Assembly: GCA_022925895.1 (NCBI GenBank)
Contig: JAKSYS010000470.1
Coordinates: 1-50,131 of the forward strand
Length of the DNA: 50,131 nucleotides
Reading direction: 5' to 3'
Origin: Fragilaria crotonensis
Lineage: Eukaryota; Bacillariophyta; Fragilariophyceae; Fragilariales; Fragilariaceae
Below are positions 1 through 11,740 of the stretch, one piece after another; positions within the stretch are counted from its first letter, which is position 1, and every line of letters starts with the position of its first letter. The notes under the pieces were generated by a model. It did not search any database. It saw nothing but the letters and a program-made list of their open reading frames with translations, and was not told the origin of the DNA. The translations under genes and the position numbers were made by a program.

Positions 1-190
1 AAAGCATGTCTTGATTCAGTTATGAATTATCTAAAACATAGAAAAGTGAGCATTACCTTGTTCGAGTCATCCTTCAATCCCGAGTCGTACTGTGCAGATG
101 TAGTACCGTATAATGGTACTTGATACATGATTCATAGCATCCTGAATGATACAGTACTTGTACCGGTAGGGTAGCTTGCAATATCAACAG
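1..190 (-). repeat. 3' LTR of copia element, partial
   Basis: Matches 6301-6490 almost base for base. The match stops at position 190 (ATATCAACA), after which the two copies diverge (GTCCCC here, CATAA at the right copy). That fixes the terminal base. The remainder of this LTR lies left of the window. Confidence 0.9.
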
Positions 191-382
191 TCCCCGCGAC
201 TCTGAATTAAGTTCCTGAATCAGAGGCGAATCACACTTCCTGAACCGATATAATTATCTCGACAGAGGCCCCGGCTACGTCGTTAACATATATAACCCTG
301 CGACGGTCACCTACTGTTTTCGATGGACAGTTACCATTATATCGCGACTACCCAATTCGTGTCCCCGGGTGTTGGTCGTCGA

Positions 383-3300
383 TTACCAGAGTATGTTATG
401 CAACAACTCCTTCATCTTCGGTCCTGGCATTAACTTTGTCAAGATATCTGCCAAGTTCGTCTGTGTGTTTTCTTTTGCCACCCTGATGGTCCCGGCAGCA
501 ATCGCTTCGCGTACGCGGTGAAAGTTAATTGCAGCGTGCTTCTTCTTGAGTGTCGATTCAGGTCGGGAATTAGTCACAACTGCCGAATTATCACAAAACA
601 CGGAGCATTCCTCGGTTAGCGGAACACCCATCATCCGCAGTTTGTAACGTAGTCCCTCTATCATCTCAATCGATAGTCGCATTGCAAGTAACTCTGAACC
701 ATACGTAGACGCCTCGACCGTATTCTGCCTCTTGGAAAACCAAAGTATCGGCGCTCGATTAACGAATATTAAGATCCCTGAATGTGACCTCCTTGTCTCT
801 CTACACCCTGCGTGGTCAGCATCCACGAAACATGACATTGTGACATCCTTTCCACGTGGCGTCGGCATGTTTTCGGGTATTGCTTCGGCTGCGTCGGGTA
901 GAACTCGGACCAGTCACATTTGACGAATCGCTCACCTCGGAATGTCGGGATCGTATCGTCGAACACCATTGTCGATCTCGGATGATGCTTTAAGTATGCA
1001 AAAATATGGAAGACTTGTTCTAAATGTCCTTGTCGTGCCGATACCAAGTACCGCGACATTAACGACACCGGCATCAAAACATCAATCCTCCCAATTTCGC
1101 AAATCCATCTGAGGACGCCAATCAAACCTTGATAGTAGTTCAATTGTTTGCTCCCCAACTCCGCTGAAAGGTCTAACTCAGGCCGGTATCCACTTGCCAG
1201 CGGAGTCTTTGCATTTGGCAACAGTCTGAGATCGGCATCTTCAAGTTCCTTTTCCAGGTCGGCGATCGCCTTCTTCACGTATGAAGTTGACTCGAACGCC
1301 CACCGCACCTTATCGGGCTCGTCAGAATCTGGGATACGGAATTTCTTTATGTCAACGCCCAAATAAGTATCTGGTTCTTTAATGCTCCCGGCTTCAAGGT
1401 AAAACGCTGTCCCAGGGCATCCATAAAGCCCTCCGGATCTATTCCTTGAAAAATCAAGTCGTCCACGTACGATATGACGTACTCGTAGACTTTGTCCCCG
1501 TTCGGTTTGACCGCCGCTTTCATCCACAGATCAGGGTCAGCTTTCGACGACGCGAAGCCCAGTTCCCTTAAATTCTTAGCCAAGTAGTCGCGAAACGATC
1601 TTCCGCTCGATCTTAAGCCATAGAGCTTTCGCGATTATAGCTCTTTACCATTGTACTCAGGTCCTAATTGATCAGTAAACTTAGTCCACACCTTTTCCTT
1701 ATTCGGTGCCGCCAGGTAAGCATTTTGAATATCACACGACAAGAGGTCTAAATCGTTGAGAGCGGCCAAGAGGAAGAAGAGTCTCACCGTATCTCTGCTC
1801 GACAGACGCAAACGTTTGTTCCTTCGTTGCCTCGGTCATATTGCCTCGCGCTACCAATCTGGCCTTTCTAGTAAGGTCCATTTTGATGTCGAAGACAAAA
1901 TATGTATCAACGAACTCGTACCCAGGTGGAACTTTTGTGTCGTCGTCTTCGATAAACTCGAATGCAGGAAAACGTTCCGAATCTCTTTTTCGATCGCCTT
2001 CGTCCAGAAATCCGTTCCCGTTCTCTTGTCGATCGCTAACGCATGGGCGACACTTTTCGGGTTCTAATCCGTATTTGTGTGAAACCGACCAATATTTCGA
2101 CTTGACCTTTTTAGAATCCTTTCTCGTTTCTTGAGTACAAATGGAACCCACCATCGGAACGCTGGTTCGTTTGACAGGTTGTTTGTAACGGCGTAGTCGG
2201 CAACTTGAACTGGGTAAGAGTCCTTTAAATCTGCCAGCGGTACCCAAGTACTGGAACCGTCTTTCCATTCGACTAATAGGCGCCAGCCCTTTGTCGTTCT
2301 CTTTGGTTTCGGTCCAGTCTTGGTAGAGTAGTACGCCTCGTCCTCTCGTAGCGCACTATGACTCTTTTCGTGGTCAACGATCTCCTGCATCACTTGCAAG
2401 CGTCGACCATCGTCATCTATTTGCAGTATAAACACTCAGCAATTAGATTCGCAGTGTATGTCTCCTCCGTCCCGTCCTCGAAACACACAAGGTATTCGCG
2501 GAATCCAATAAAGGATTTGGGTTTGACGATCCAATTGGCTTTCCGTCATGATCTCTTTTTCGGCTTTTCACGGTGCCGCGAAGGATATCTCCGCCGCGGT
2601 CGGTTACTATCTCAGCAGTTAAGTACTGATCAAAAGCCTCCGGGGTATAATCATCAGCGTCGGAGCGTCGGATTCTCCTCCGTCCTCCGTTGCGTCATTC
2701 AAGTCCCGAAGATGTCAACCAGGAAACTGATTTTCACCAAGCTCTTCCGCCACCTCCTCGTTTGTCCGCTTATCCCTATCTTCTCTTCTATCGATTCCAA
2801 CAATTCCGCGATCTCCTCCCTTCGATCTGCGTTCATCAGGTGTTAGAGCCCAGAACGTGCTCCTCACGATGGCTTTGCCGACTTCGGTAACAGGAACGCT
2901 GCGTCCCCGCCACCATAATCTTCTGCTGGCCCTAACCAGCATGCCAACTTCCGCTCGTTGTCATTGTCGAGGTAAGAAATAACTTCGTACCAACCATGCA
3001 TAACGTAAAGCGAAATATCTGGTGTCCACCCATGGACATGTTCGAAGGCAGAGCGTCCTTGTAGATCCGGATGCGTCCCCGCAACAAGGATCTGATCCTT
3101 GCGCAAGGTTGACGAGATAATTCCAGAGTCTTCTTGGTGATCGCGTCTTGTCTTGGAATCTTCGGATCATCCTCTTCAACTCTCTGATGTCTAATTCAGC
3201 CTTGTTCTGAAACGGTGAATAGGGTTCCGTGTATTTCGGATCAATGGAATACTTTCGGATCCTCTTCTTCCACTCGCCCCATCCTTCCATTGTGGCGTCG

Positions 3301-4478
3301 TTATCGCACAACAATACTTCTGGAATTCCCACTTTCTTGACAAAATCATCTAGCGCATAGATTGACTCGTTCTTACGCTCCATCGGGTAAGCCTTCGTGT
3401 ACCCCCGGCCATTCCCAATAATGTGAGCATATCGTTGCGAATCGATTGATTTGATCTTCGGTTCCATTATATCGGCGTAAAACATTCCCCTCAACCTTGG
3501 ATAGCGCAGATGTGCCATCTGAGTTTTAAAACGTCGCATCGCTGGATTCGGTATCGACCTGACTCCTTGTTGGGTTGTCACCCTCAAGGAGTTCTTCGCA
3601 GGCTCTAATCCAACCATCCAGCGTCGTGCCACGTTTTCAGGGGTTACATCGGAAGTTACATCTCCAGTTCGTATCGCCGCAATGCCAGTCTCCTCCGAGT
3701 TCGCATCCGCTGTCGTCATAAGTGCTGCGACCCTTCGCAGTATCGGGTCGGTCTGGTTCAGCAGATTTATTTCGTTTGCGATTTGCATTTCGAAGGGGAA
3801 CTGGCTCGCTGCAAGAACCTGCATGCAACTCTTGATCTTCTGTTTCGTTGCCTTGGAGTGTAGGACCTTCAAGCGCCTTGCTCGCAAGTTCATAATCTCC
3901 TCTTCATCGTCGGAATTCAAGGCATCCTCCTCCGCGAGCGAGAGCGCGAAGGTGTGGGGAATCCACTCGACGTCTGAAGTGAGTTCGACATGCAGGGCAG
4001 TATTATCAAGATCATCTTGGGTTGGGGGTCGCGAGTCAAAGCCTGCGACAACTCCGTCGAGAGTAAAAGGGATGCGTAGGGGTTCGGATGGAACGAGGAT
4101 GCCAAATATCGAGTCAGGGGCATGGTGCCTGTGCCGTTCGTCGACGTGAACATCGTTGTCCCGGAGCTGGTTAGGGGAAAGTAATGAAAATGGCAAGGAG
4201 TCGCCGAAGTAAAGGGCTTCGTTAATGATTATCACATACGTGGCCCCGGAAGTCGGACAATCGTAGGCCGTTGCAACCGTTGCGATAGGGATCTGCTTCG
4301 AAGGGTAATCAGGCGAGTAAGCTTCGACCTCAGCTGATCGCCCAGTATATTCGAGGACCACGCAATTACTCCCCGCCACGCATGTGTCGGCGTGAGAGTC
4401 CATCTCGCACCGACCCGAACGATGACGCTCTCCGTGTATTGCATTGTAATCCACCGAATAAACTTCCCTCGAAACCAT
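383..4478 (-). pseudogene. copia pol: protease, integrase, RT, RNase H (frameshifted)
   Basis: Order on the minus strand: an aspartic protease site in the context EMDSHADTCVAG near 4397; an integrase core at about 3500-3180 with catalytic acids in ADIMEP, CDNDAT and AELDIRE; RT beginning near 1990 with FDIKMDLTRKARLVARG; the RT catalytic YVDD at about 1469-1458; and RNase H at 868-383 with DADHAG and TYGSELLA motifs, ending ...LLHNILW. Coding moves between at least four frames (breaks near 3120, 2700-2400, 1790-1600, 1350 and 900), so no intact polyprotein can be made. In the family these domains make and integrate the cDNA copy. The short 191-382 stretch between the pol stop and the 3' LTR is untranslated. 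Confidence 0.88.
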
Positions 4479-4496
4479 CGCAACGGTTCTGCACTG

Positions 4497-5847
4497 TCAT
4501 GCCTTATCCAGCTTCTGCTTCTTCTTGTGAGCGCCGCGACCGAATTCTTTTCCGGCCGCTTCATCTGCGCTCGACTCATGCTCATCATCGCCATCGTTGT
4601 CGTTTCCCTTCGCCAGTTTCTTCATTTCATTCTTCAACTCCTCCTTGATCTGTTTCTTCAAAGCAGCCACGGATCTCTTGCCTTTCTTGTCTCCCCACTC
4701 CTTAAGCTGGTCTCTCTGCTCCTGGCTCAGAAGTCGGAAGATCTTTGGTGGGTAATATTTATTCTCTAACTTGAAACCCTTTGGCAACTTCCCTGCCTTC
4801 GCCGTCTTATCCGTCTTCTCACCGCTCTTCACGCCCGAAATGTTCCTTTCCTTACTTCTCTCGAGGGTTGCCCTGTTTTCCACGGTCGTCGACAGGTATT
4901 GTTGACATGCCTGGAAATTGTTCAGCAGCTTGGGATCGCCAAGCACCACTGAGACGGCAGATTCCAATTTCGGATCCGTAATTCCCTTGAGAAAATCAGC
5001 AACTTTCTTGGATTCGGGGACGGCTTCGGTTGGATCGCAATCAAGGATTTCATTGTGAGCAGTCTGGTGGACATTGATAAAATCTTGGAATTTGTACTGG
5101 CGACGCGATCGACGCATAAGCCTTGTTCTTACGTGTGATCTTGGACGCCGTGCCTTCACACTTCGTCTTCAATGCCAAGTACGCTTTCCTTCCGTCCTGG
5201 GACCTCTCAAATTTCTTGATGTAGGACCACCCTTCTCCATTTACAACAAAGGTCTTCAATTCCCGATAGAATCGAGGATTATCCAATTCGTAATGTCGTC
5301 CCTCGAGTACCGTCGCTTCAATAAGGTACTCCATTGGACTTCCGAAGTCCGCCGGATCAAGAACATTCTCTGGCGCTTCCCTTTCGTCCCTGGTGAGGTA
5401 AACGAGTGGGATCTTTGCGGCACTAAGGATTTGACGAAGGTAGTTCTGGAAGGACTCATTCCACAATGCCCAGTTAACCAACTTTTTGAGGCTGTCTGGC
5501 TTGGACGCATCTTCGTCTTTCGCCGCTTCCTTCTGTTCCTGGTATTCCTGGCACTTGGCCGTGAACTCAGGAACTTTGTCAGCTGTGAAACTCTCGGGAT
5601 TTGCCTCGAACCCGGTCCGCTTGCGCTCATCCGCCCAGAAACGGAAGCCTTTCAAGTTCTTCACAGCAATGAATGGCATCGTAACGTTGCCAGCTCCTCG
5701 CGGTGCAGATCGAGCAATGCTTCTGGCGATCGAGTCGAGGTCCGACTCTGTTGCAAGCATCAAGTCGTTCGGGGTTGAAAAACCCTGAGCAATCAGCCAC
5801 GTAACGGTCGGGGCATTAAAGCCGCATCGTTGGAGGGCAGCGTTCAT
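4497..5847 (-). pseudogene. copia gag (capsid) with frameshift
   Basis: Two overlapping frames together give a gag-like protein. The first (5847-5050, start MNAALQRCGF) runs about 245 residues. Coding character then moves to a second frame (to 4497) near 5110, continuing with a QDFINVHQTAHNEI-type segment and ending in a highly charged Lys/Glu tail (residues KKLAKGNDNDGDDEHESS, then a basic stretch) like a nucleic-acid-binding C terminus. No CCHC zinc knuckle was seen. The protein would assemble the virus-like particle of the retroelement. It lies directly inside the 5' LTR and upstream of pol, as expected. The frameshift, and lack of a zinc knuckle in what is readable, mark it as decayed or as the knuckle-less diatom type. 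Confidence 0.75.
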
Positions 5848-6490
5848 GGTCGAGATATCGGTTCGTGGTGGTCTTGTATGAAGCTCCTAAAGAATCAAGC
5901 AAGAGTATACGAGGGTGAAAAAACCGGGATTACCGAATCCACAAGAGTGGCAGCATTTATGCCAACCGCATAATGACTTGCCGAAATAATATTTAGGAGA
6001 TTTGTTACGAATCGGTCTTTGGTAGACTGACTCATTCCGTGCCACGGTCATTTACTTATCCGTACGACACGTCCATCTTAGTATTGCGGTCATTCAGGCG
6101 TGAAAAACACTCCCAACGCAATTTCTCATCAAGTCCCGACATAATCTGCTCAACATCATTTCATCACATGTGGCCATTCTTAACCATGATGAAATGATCA
6201 ACCGGTGATCTCCATTCAACCGATCAGATGGCGCCATTCATATCATTGAGCCGTTGGGTCTGATAAACTGTTAATCCTACAAGTATACCATCCTTGTAGA
6301 AAAGCATGTCTTGAATCAGTTATGAATTATCTAAAACATAGAAAAGTGAGCATTACCTTGTTCGGAGTCATCCCTCAATCCCGAGTCGTACTGTGCAGAC
6401 GTAGTACCGTATAATGGTACTTGATACATGATTCATAGCATCCTGAATGATACAGTACTTGTACCGGTAGGGTAGCTTGCAATATCAACA
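5848..6490 (-). repeat. 5' LTR and untranslated leader of copia element
   Basis: Positions 6301-6490 are proven LTR by the match with 1-190. The inner LTR boundary and primer binding site fall somewhere between 5848 and 6300 but cannot be placed, because the left LTR is truncated exactly at the corresponding point. No obvious initiator-Met primer site was seen. No gene is visible in this stretch. Confidence 0.75.
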
Positions 6491-6622
6491 CATAAACGTG
6501 AATTCGCCGATCCAGCAAGCTGGAGTGGGAAACGTTGCACACATCGAACCACTATCGTGAATTGACTGTGCCATCCCCACCACCCCCCAAAGCCAATAGC
6601 TTAGCTTCTAACTGTTTAATTT
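6489..6622 (+). repeat. Split direct repeat A1
   Basis: Matches A2 (13474-13605) at roughly 96 percent with a 2-nt indel in the C-rich stretch. It ends just before the first ATG (6626). The match begins at 6489, two bases before the end of the copia LTR (6490), so the upstream part of A1 is expected on the other side of the copia insertion, outside the window. Confidence 0.85.
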
Positions 6623-6625
6623 TCA

Positions 6626-8666
6626 ATGGCTCCCATGGTCAGCTTTGCAGGAGAAACTGCTTCTACTAACAAGTGGACAGAATTTTATGCCCGAAACCAG
6701 AACGACGGAGGACCTTTTCAGGTACTTTTCGAGACAAACATGGAGACGATGGCCTGGAAGACAGAAGGGCATCTCAACAGCGTTGCTAAGCTTACGGAAA
6801 CAATCACCGGGAGCGATTACGGAAACATGCTACTAGTCCCAGGAGATAAAGGGACAATGCAACTCATCCACCACGGATTTGCCTGCAATACCGAAACAGG
6901 ATTCTCACTCGCGTTCGCGCACGGAAACCTCGATGACACCACGACATTCAAGACCGTAGACCGAGACGAGTTAGTCTCCCCCGCCTTGGTGAGAACGAAG
7001 GCGGAGACGTGGAAGGACCCGGTAGAGGACCGCTGTTCCCTCCCTGGACAGCATGATGGCGGCCGAGTCACCAGATGAGTTCGCCGAGCTCGTAGCCGAA
7101 GGCAACCAAATCCTAGAGAGACGACCCAATCACTGCCTCATCACCACTAGCACCTTCGAGGAAGTCGAGGGAGCCAAGCTGGTCTCCGCCAAGGACCTCG
7201 CATTTGCCATCATCGAAGCATTCCAGATCGCGGCGGCCGACGACGACGTGATAAGCACGGAGAGAGAAGCGGAGGCCGCGGGGCTGGAAGACATAGTACT
7301 AGCCCTCTTATGGGCATCGGAACAGGGAATGCTCAGGGAAATCCGCCTCGTCGACGTCCCCGAGAGTACTATGATGAGTCAGGGGGAAGCTCACGGGGGT
7401 CGTAGCCCGCCCCACAACAGGAGGGACAGTCGCGGGAAACGCGGACGCCCAGGGAGAGGGGAACGCGAGCATGGAAATGATGGCGGCCTCCTCACAAAGC
7501 ATGGTCGCCCTCCTCAGTCGTTTTCAGGAAGGAGCCGACTCGGACCGCCAGAAGAAGGAAACCGAGAAGTCGATCCTCAAGACCATGGGACCAACTCAGC
7601 GCGGACTGTTCACGTCTCTCTGCACCGCGCGGATGAGCGTCGAGCCCACGATGACGGAGTTCATGATGAACCTGACGACGAGCAAAACACCTCAGAAGGC
7701 CATCAACCTCATACAGTCCGAGACACGGGATTGGGAAGGAACCTTCTCCGTCGGCGGCTTCCACAAGATGCTGTCAAATGGTTTCCTCTCCCAGGACCCC
7801 AACAGAGCAAACCCGGGCGGGTTCACCATATTCATGTTCCACCCGGAGACAGTCGACCTTGGATCAAAGGGAAGTGGGGAAACGAACTCCTGCGAGAGTA
7901 CCTGGGGATGGACGTGGACGAAGCGACCCTAGAGTTCTACATGAAACAGGGTTTTTACACCCCGAACACGCCCCACGACCTGCGAGTGCAGCTCCAGACC
8001 GCGCTCGACATGCTGGAACTCTTGACCTGCGACGGAACAATTGCGGGCAAGGGCCTAGCCTACGTGTTGGACGCGCGTCGATGGGGACAACTGACCACCG
8101 TCCTCAATGACCGATTCAAGTCGGAGACGGACTTTGGCGCGAAGTTCTGCTACGCCCTCGATCGACACCTCCAAACCTTCTTCAACAAGGTCACCAGGTG
8201 GGAGGACATTGCAACGGAAGGACAATCCCGGTACCTCACCAACAAAGCAGAGGAGTTGATCGAACGACTAGAAGACGGCCAGGGATTGAACGTCGTATTA
8301 CCGGTTGCGTTGAGCGCGACTTCCACGACCGCGGACAAAACCAAGCGCGTGGGGACGGTCGCGACCGGAGACAAAGCCGCAAAGAAGAAAAAGCCGACCG
8401 CCATCGCATCGCCCTCGGTGGTGAGGGACGCTGTCGCCCACTCCAACACCGCACCCGTCGCCGCCTGGCAGCTACCCGAAGGGATCGACTACCTGGACCT
8501 CTTCGGAACCAAGATGCCCGGCCTAAAAGGGTGGCCTGTGCTATTGGACACACGCATCTCCGAGCGGCTCAACAAGACGCAGAAAGCCCCCATCACCTCC
8601 ATTGACATGCCCGATAGCGCTCGCGAAACCGCGACCGCACGATTCAAGGTCGTCTACAACGCCTGA
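6626..8666 (+). pseudogene. gag-like ORF1 of the first DIRS-type element, frameshifted
   Basis: Starts at ATG 6626 (MAPMVSFAGETAS) directly after A1. Coding-like sequence runs in frame 2 to about 7060, frame 3 to about 7375, frame 1 from about 7470 to 7870, then frame 3 to the stop at 8666. The 7053-8666 frame stays open throughout, but between 7375 and 7870 it reads as Arg/Pro/His-rich nonsense while frame 1 reads sensibly (LLSRFQEGADSDRQKKETEK). The C-terminal part (REYLGMDVDEATLEFYMKQG onward) is helical and acidic-basic mixed. No enzymatic motif or zinc knuckle is visible. Its position before RT and its composition suggest a structural gag-type protein. Confidence 0.6.
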
Positions 8667-8681
8667 AGGCGTCGGCCATCG

Positions 8682-9614
8682 GTGCCACCAGCACCCGACC
8701 CCGATGGCCCACCACGCCTATTTTCCACCCACCCACCCCGCTCGTCCTCAGACGTTCATTCAATGGCTCGACGGACACACGGGGCGGAACCAGGGCGGGA
8801 TCCGGACCTCAGTAAGAAGGCCGGCACACAACCAGCAGCAGTCCACAGTATGGGGACTGGTGGGGGGAACAGATCAGCCAGTAAGGCGGCACCAGGGCAT
8901 GGCGCGACCAGTATGGCGCGAAGCCTGACCAAGGACCAGTATGGCCCAAACGAGAACACCGCCACACCGGCAGGATCGACAACAAGCGAGGCGTGCAGCC
9001 TGACAGCCGGGGACCAGTACGGCCCCCAGCATGGCGCGACACCGCCGGTCGCCAGGGCCGATATGGCCCACAAGGGGTCGGGAATTCACTCGACGAAAGG
9101 CGGAAACCAGTACCGAAAAGGGCGAAACCCGGCCTCGGAAACGACGTTCATGGCGAACGCCGCGTCGGCCCGGCGGTCGAGGCTGCGGTACGAAGGGACT
9201 CTACAAGCAGCCCGGAGTGCCGAGGTCGCGGTTACCACAGGCGCCGTAAAGAAGGAGACGAGCCAGCCTAAACCAGGACTAGCAAAGCTCCCAACGTATC
9301 AGACCCCCGAGTCGACTGACAAAGGGGAAGGCCCAAATCCAAGTGGCCACCTCACGACGAGCGCCGCCGAACGCGTTAGGAGCGTCCTCAGCCCCGCAGC
9401 GCGCCTCAAACAAAGGCAGACCAACAACTGCCGAGAGCCCATGGTTGTCACAAAAGGGGAGGAGCGAAACGCCAAACGCCTCAGGGAATCGGACGTGAAT
9501 GATCGGGAAACCTTAGGTGAGTACCCGAGAATAGTGAGTTCGTACGGAGACGAAGTCCACCTGCCGAGCGACGCCGCGCTTTTCTTCCGGGAGCCACCGT
9601 GCGGCGTGCGATGA
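8682..9614 (+). pseudogene. Low-complexity N-terminal part of DIRS-type pol ORF
   Basis: A 310-codon frame rich in Gly, Thr, Ala, Ser, Pro and charged residues with no recognisable fold. The pentapeptide DQYGP recurs (around 8935 and 9013). It ends in SDAALFFREPPCGVR just before the RT region, where another frame (near 9605-9700) continues with CDEFRPPAWFLEAIKAIC, so the break at about 9605 is probably a frameshift inside one long pol ORF. I treat it as the disordered leader of pol; a separate ORF is also possible. Confidence 0.45.
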
Positions 9615-11740
9615 GTTCAGGCCGCCAGCCTGGTTTCTGGAGGCAATCAAGGCGATCTGTGCAGCACCCTCGGAGGTGCCCACAAAGTCCCAATTCGGTT
9701 CGAGGTCTCAGAGGCTGCGTCAGCGCACAACGCGGAGTTACTGAGTCTTTCGACTTCGATCTGGGCCGCCTAATCCAGGCGTTCGACTCGTCGACCATCG
9801 GCTTCGGGTCGGAGTTCCGCAAGGTCAGCGAACTCCGCCCACTCATTGGACGACACCCCCACTTCCCCCGACTCGAGACACTACTCACGGAAGGAATGCA
9901 GTACGTGTTCGACAGGGAGCTGAGCTCCCAGGAGAGGGGAGACGAAGTGACGGCCATGCTGGCCAGGGGGAATCACAAGTTGGCCCAACAGGAGCAGGAC
10001 CGTGTGGGAGAGCTGCTGGCCAAGGACGTCACCCACGGGTTCACGATACCGATACCGATTGCCGCGGTTCAGTCGATCCCTGGAGCCATGGTACAGCCAC
10101 TTGGGCTGGTCCAGCAGTGGACGGTCGACCAAGACGGCGCGAGGAAGGCCAAGTTCAGACTTACCCAAGACCTGAGTTTCTCAACAGGGCGCGGGTCGGA
10201 GCCAACCTCCATCAATTCCCGTATCGACATGTCGGCCTACGTCAACATGGTGTACGGATGGTGTCTACCTCGCATTGTCCACTTCATCGTCGCCTTGCGT
10301 TCGCAGAACCCGGCACTGCTTATACTCATAAGCAAGTACGATTACAGCGACGCGTACCGACGCATTGCGCACAGCTCAACCGCCGCCGCGCAGACCATCG
10401 CAATCAATGGAAGCACCGCCTTCCTCTCGCTGAGGCTTACCTTTGGTGGTTCCCCCAACCCACCAACGTGGTGTATGTTCTCGGAGCTGGTCACCGACTT
10501 GGCGAACGAAATCGCGCAGTGTGACGATTGGGACCCAACCGAACACAGGAGCCCAGCGCAAGCATCAACCCCCGAACCCTTGCGACTACCGGCCCATGTC
10601 CCCATCGTCCAGGCCCGACGGATGGCAATCAACATCCCGCCGACCAAAGCCGGAGGCCGAGTCGATGGGTTCATCGACGACCTGATAAACGTGTTCCTAG
10701 ACACCCCGGCGAACTGCCTCAGACAACCGCACATCGTGCCACTCGCCATGCACCTGACGAGCCGCCCCCACGCGGGCGACGAGCATGAGCCGATACCTCG
10801 AAGACCGATTCTATCCATCCCAAAACTCATCGCAGAAGGACGACCAGAGGAGGTCCAGATCGTGCTTGGATGGAGGATTAACACGCGACTCCTCGAGATC
10901 TCCTACCCGACGACAAGTACCTCGCCTGGGTTGAGGACATCAGGAAACTTAGGGCCGCCGGTCATTGTCCGACGAAGGAGCTGGAGACGCTGGTGGGACG
11001 GTTAAACCACCGCCTATATCATCCCAAACTCCGCCATTTCATGAGCCGAATCAGGAGGGGACTCGAGCGCGGCGGAGGGGGACGGAGAAAGAAGGTAGGA
11101 CCCGAGGCACTGGACGACTTGCTTCTTTGGGAAGGGTTCCTCAAGCACGCAAATCAAGGAGTACCAATGAACCTACTGGTAACGAGGGAACCGGACAAGA
11201 TCTGCTGGTCGGATGCTTGCCCGTATGGACTCGGAGGGTACAGCCTGTCAGGACGAGCCTGGCGCCTCCGAATCCCGAAGTCCAGTCCAATATTCGGACA
11301 CCAGGGAATAAACAACCTGCTCGAATTCTTGGGAATGGCCATTAATGTCTGGCTTGCGTGTCGCGAGTCTGATGGGGGGGAACACTGCATACTGTCAATC
11401 GGTGACAACACGTCGGCGATCGGGTGGCTCCACAACTCGTCCCGACTGGAAACCGGATGGGAAGCACAAAAGGCCCACCTCCAGGTAGCGAGGAAGCTAG
11501 CCGAACTGCTGATCGAACACAAGTGTTGCCTCGCCTCGCAACACCTGAAAGGCGAACTCAACGTGGTCGCCGACTTGCTATCTTTCGCTGGCGACGACTC
11601 GCGCGGAAAGAAACATCCTATCGCAGCAGACATGCCTGCAAACGACGAACTAACCCGTCGGTTCCTCACATCGTATCCATCTCAGGTGCCGGAGAACTTC
11701 GCTATCTCACAGCTGCCGGAAGAGATACTATCCTGGACCA
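9605..11740 (+). pseudogene. Reverse transcriptase and RNase H of first DIRS-type element
   Basis: RT motifs are clear: FRLTQDLSF near 10150, the first catalytic aspartate in DYSDAYRR at 10340-10363, a GGSPNPP loop near 10450, and the double aspartate in GFIDDLI at 10676-10681. Frame changes occur near 9700-9720 and near 10905. In the new frame (10993 onward) a thumb/connection segment (ETLVGRLNHRLYHP) leads to an RNase H-like domain with SDACPYGLGGYS near 11210, GDNTSAIGWLHNS near 11400 and KGELNVVADLLSF near 11550. The enzymes would copy element RNA to DNA. The shifts make it nonfunctional. Confidence 0.8.

Larger units (their letters stand above)
1..6490 (-). mobile_element. Ty1/copia LTR retrotransposon (diatom CoDi-like), decayed
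   Basis: Reading right to left on the minus strand the order is 5' LTR, gag, protease, integrase, reverse transcriptase, RNase H, 3' LTR. Integrase before RT is the copia order. The outer LTR end is TGTTGATATTG on the minus strand (TG...CA type), and a purine-rich stretch (GCGGGGAC) sits directly inside the 3' LTR at about 191-200 as a candidate polypurine tract. The left LTR is cut by the window start, so the element length and left target duplication are unknown. The five bases after the right end (6491-6495, CATAA) are the expected right copy of a 5-bp target duplication. Both gag and pol carry frameshifts, so this copy is not autonomous, yet its LTRs differ by only about 3 substitutions and 1 indel over 190 bp. 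Copia assignment is firm; the CoDi sublineage is inferred from the protease and gag style. Confidence 0.9.

Noticed and set aside
8756-9271. Alternative minus- and plus-strand frames in the GC-rich pol leader
   Set aside because: GC-rich DNA keeps all six frames open here; only the 8682-9614 frame connects sensibly to RT.
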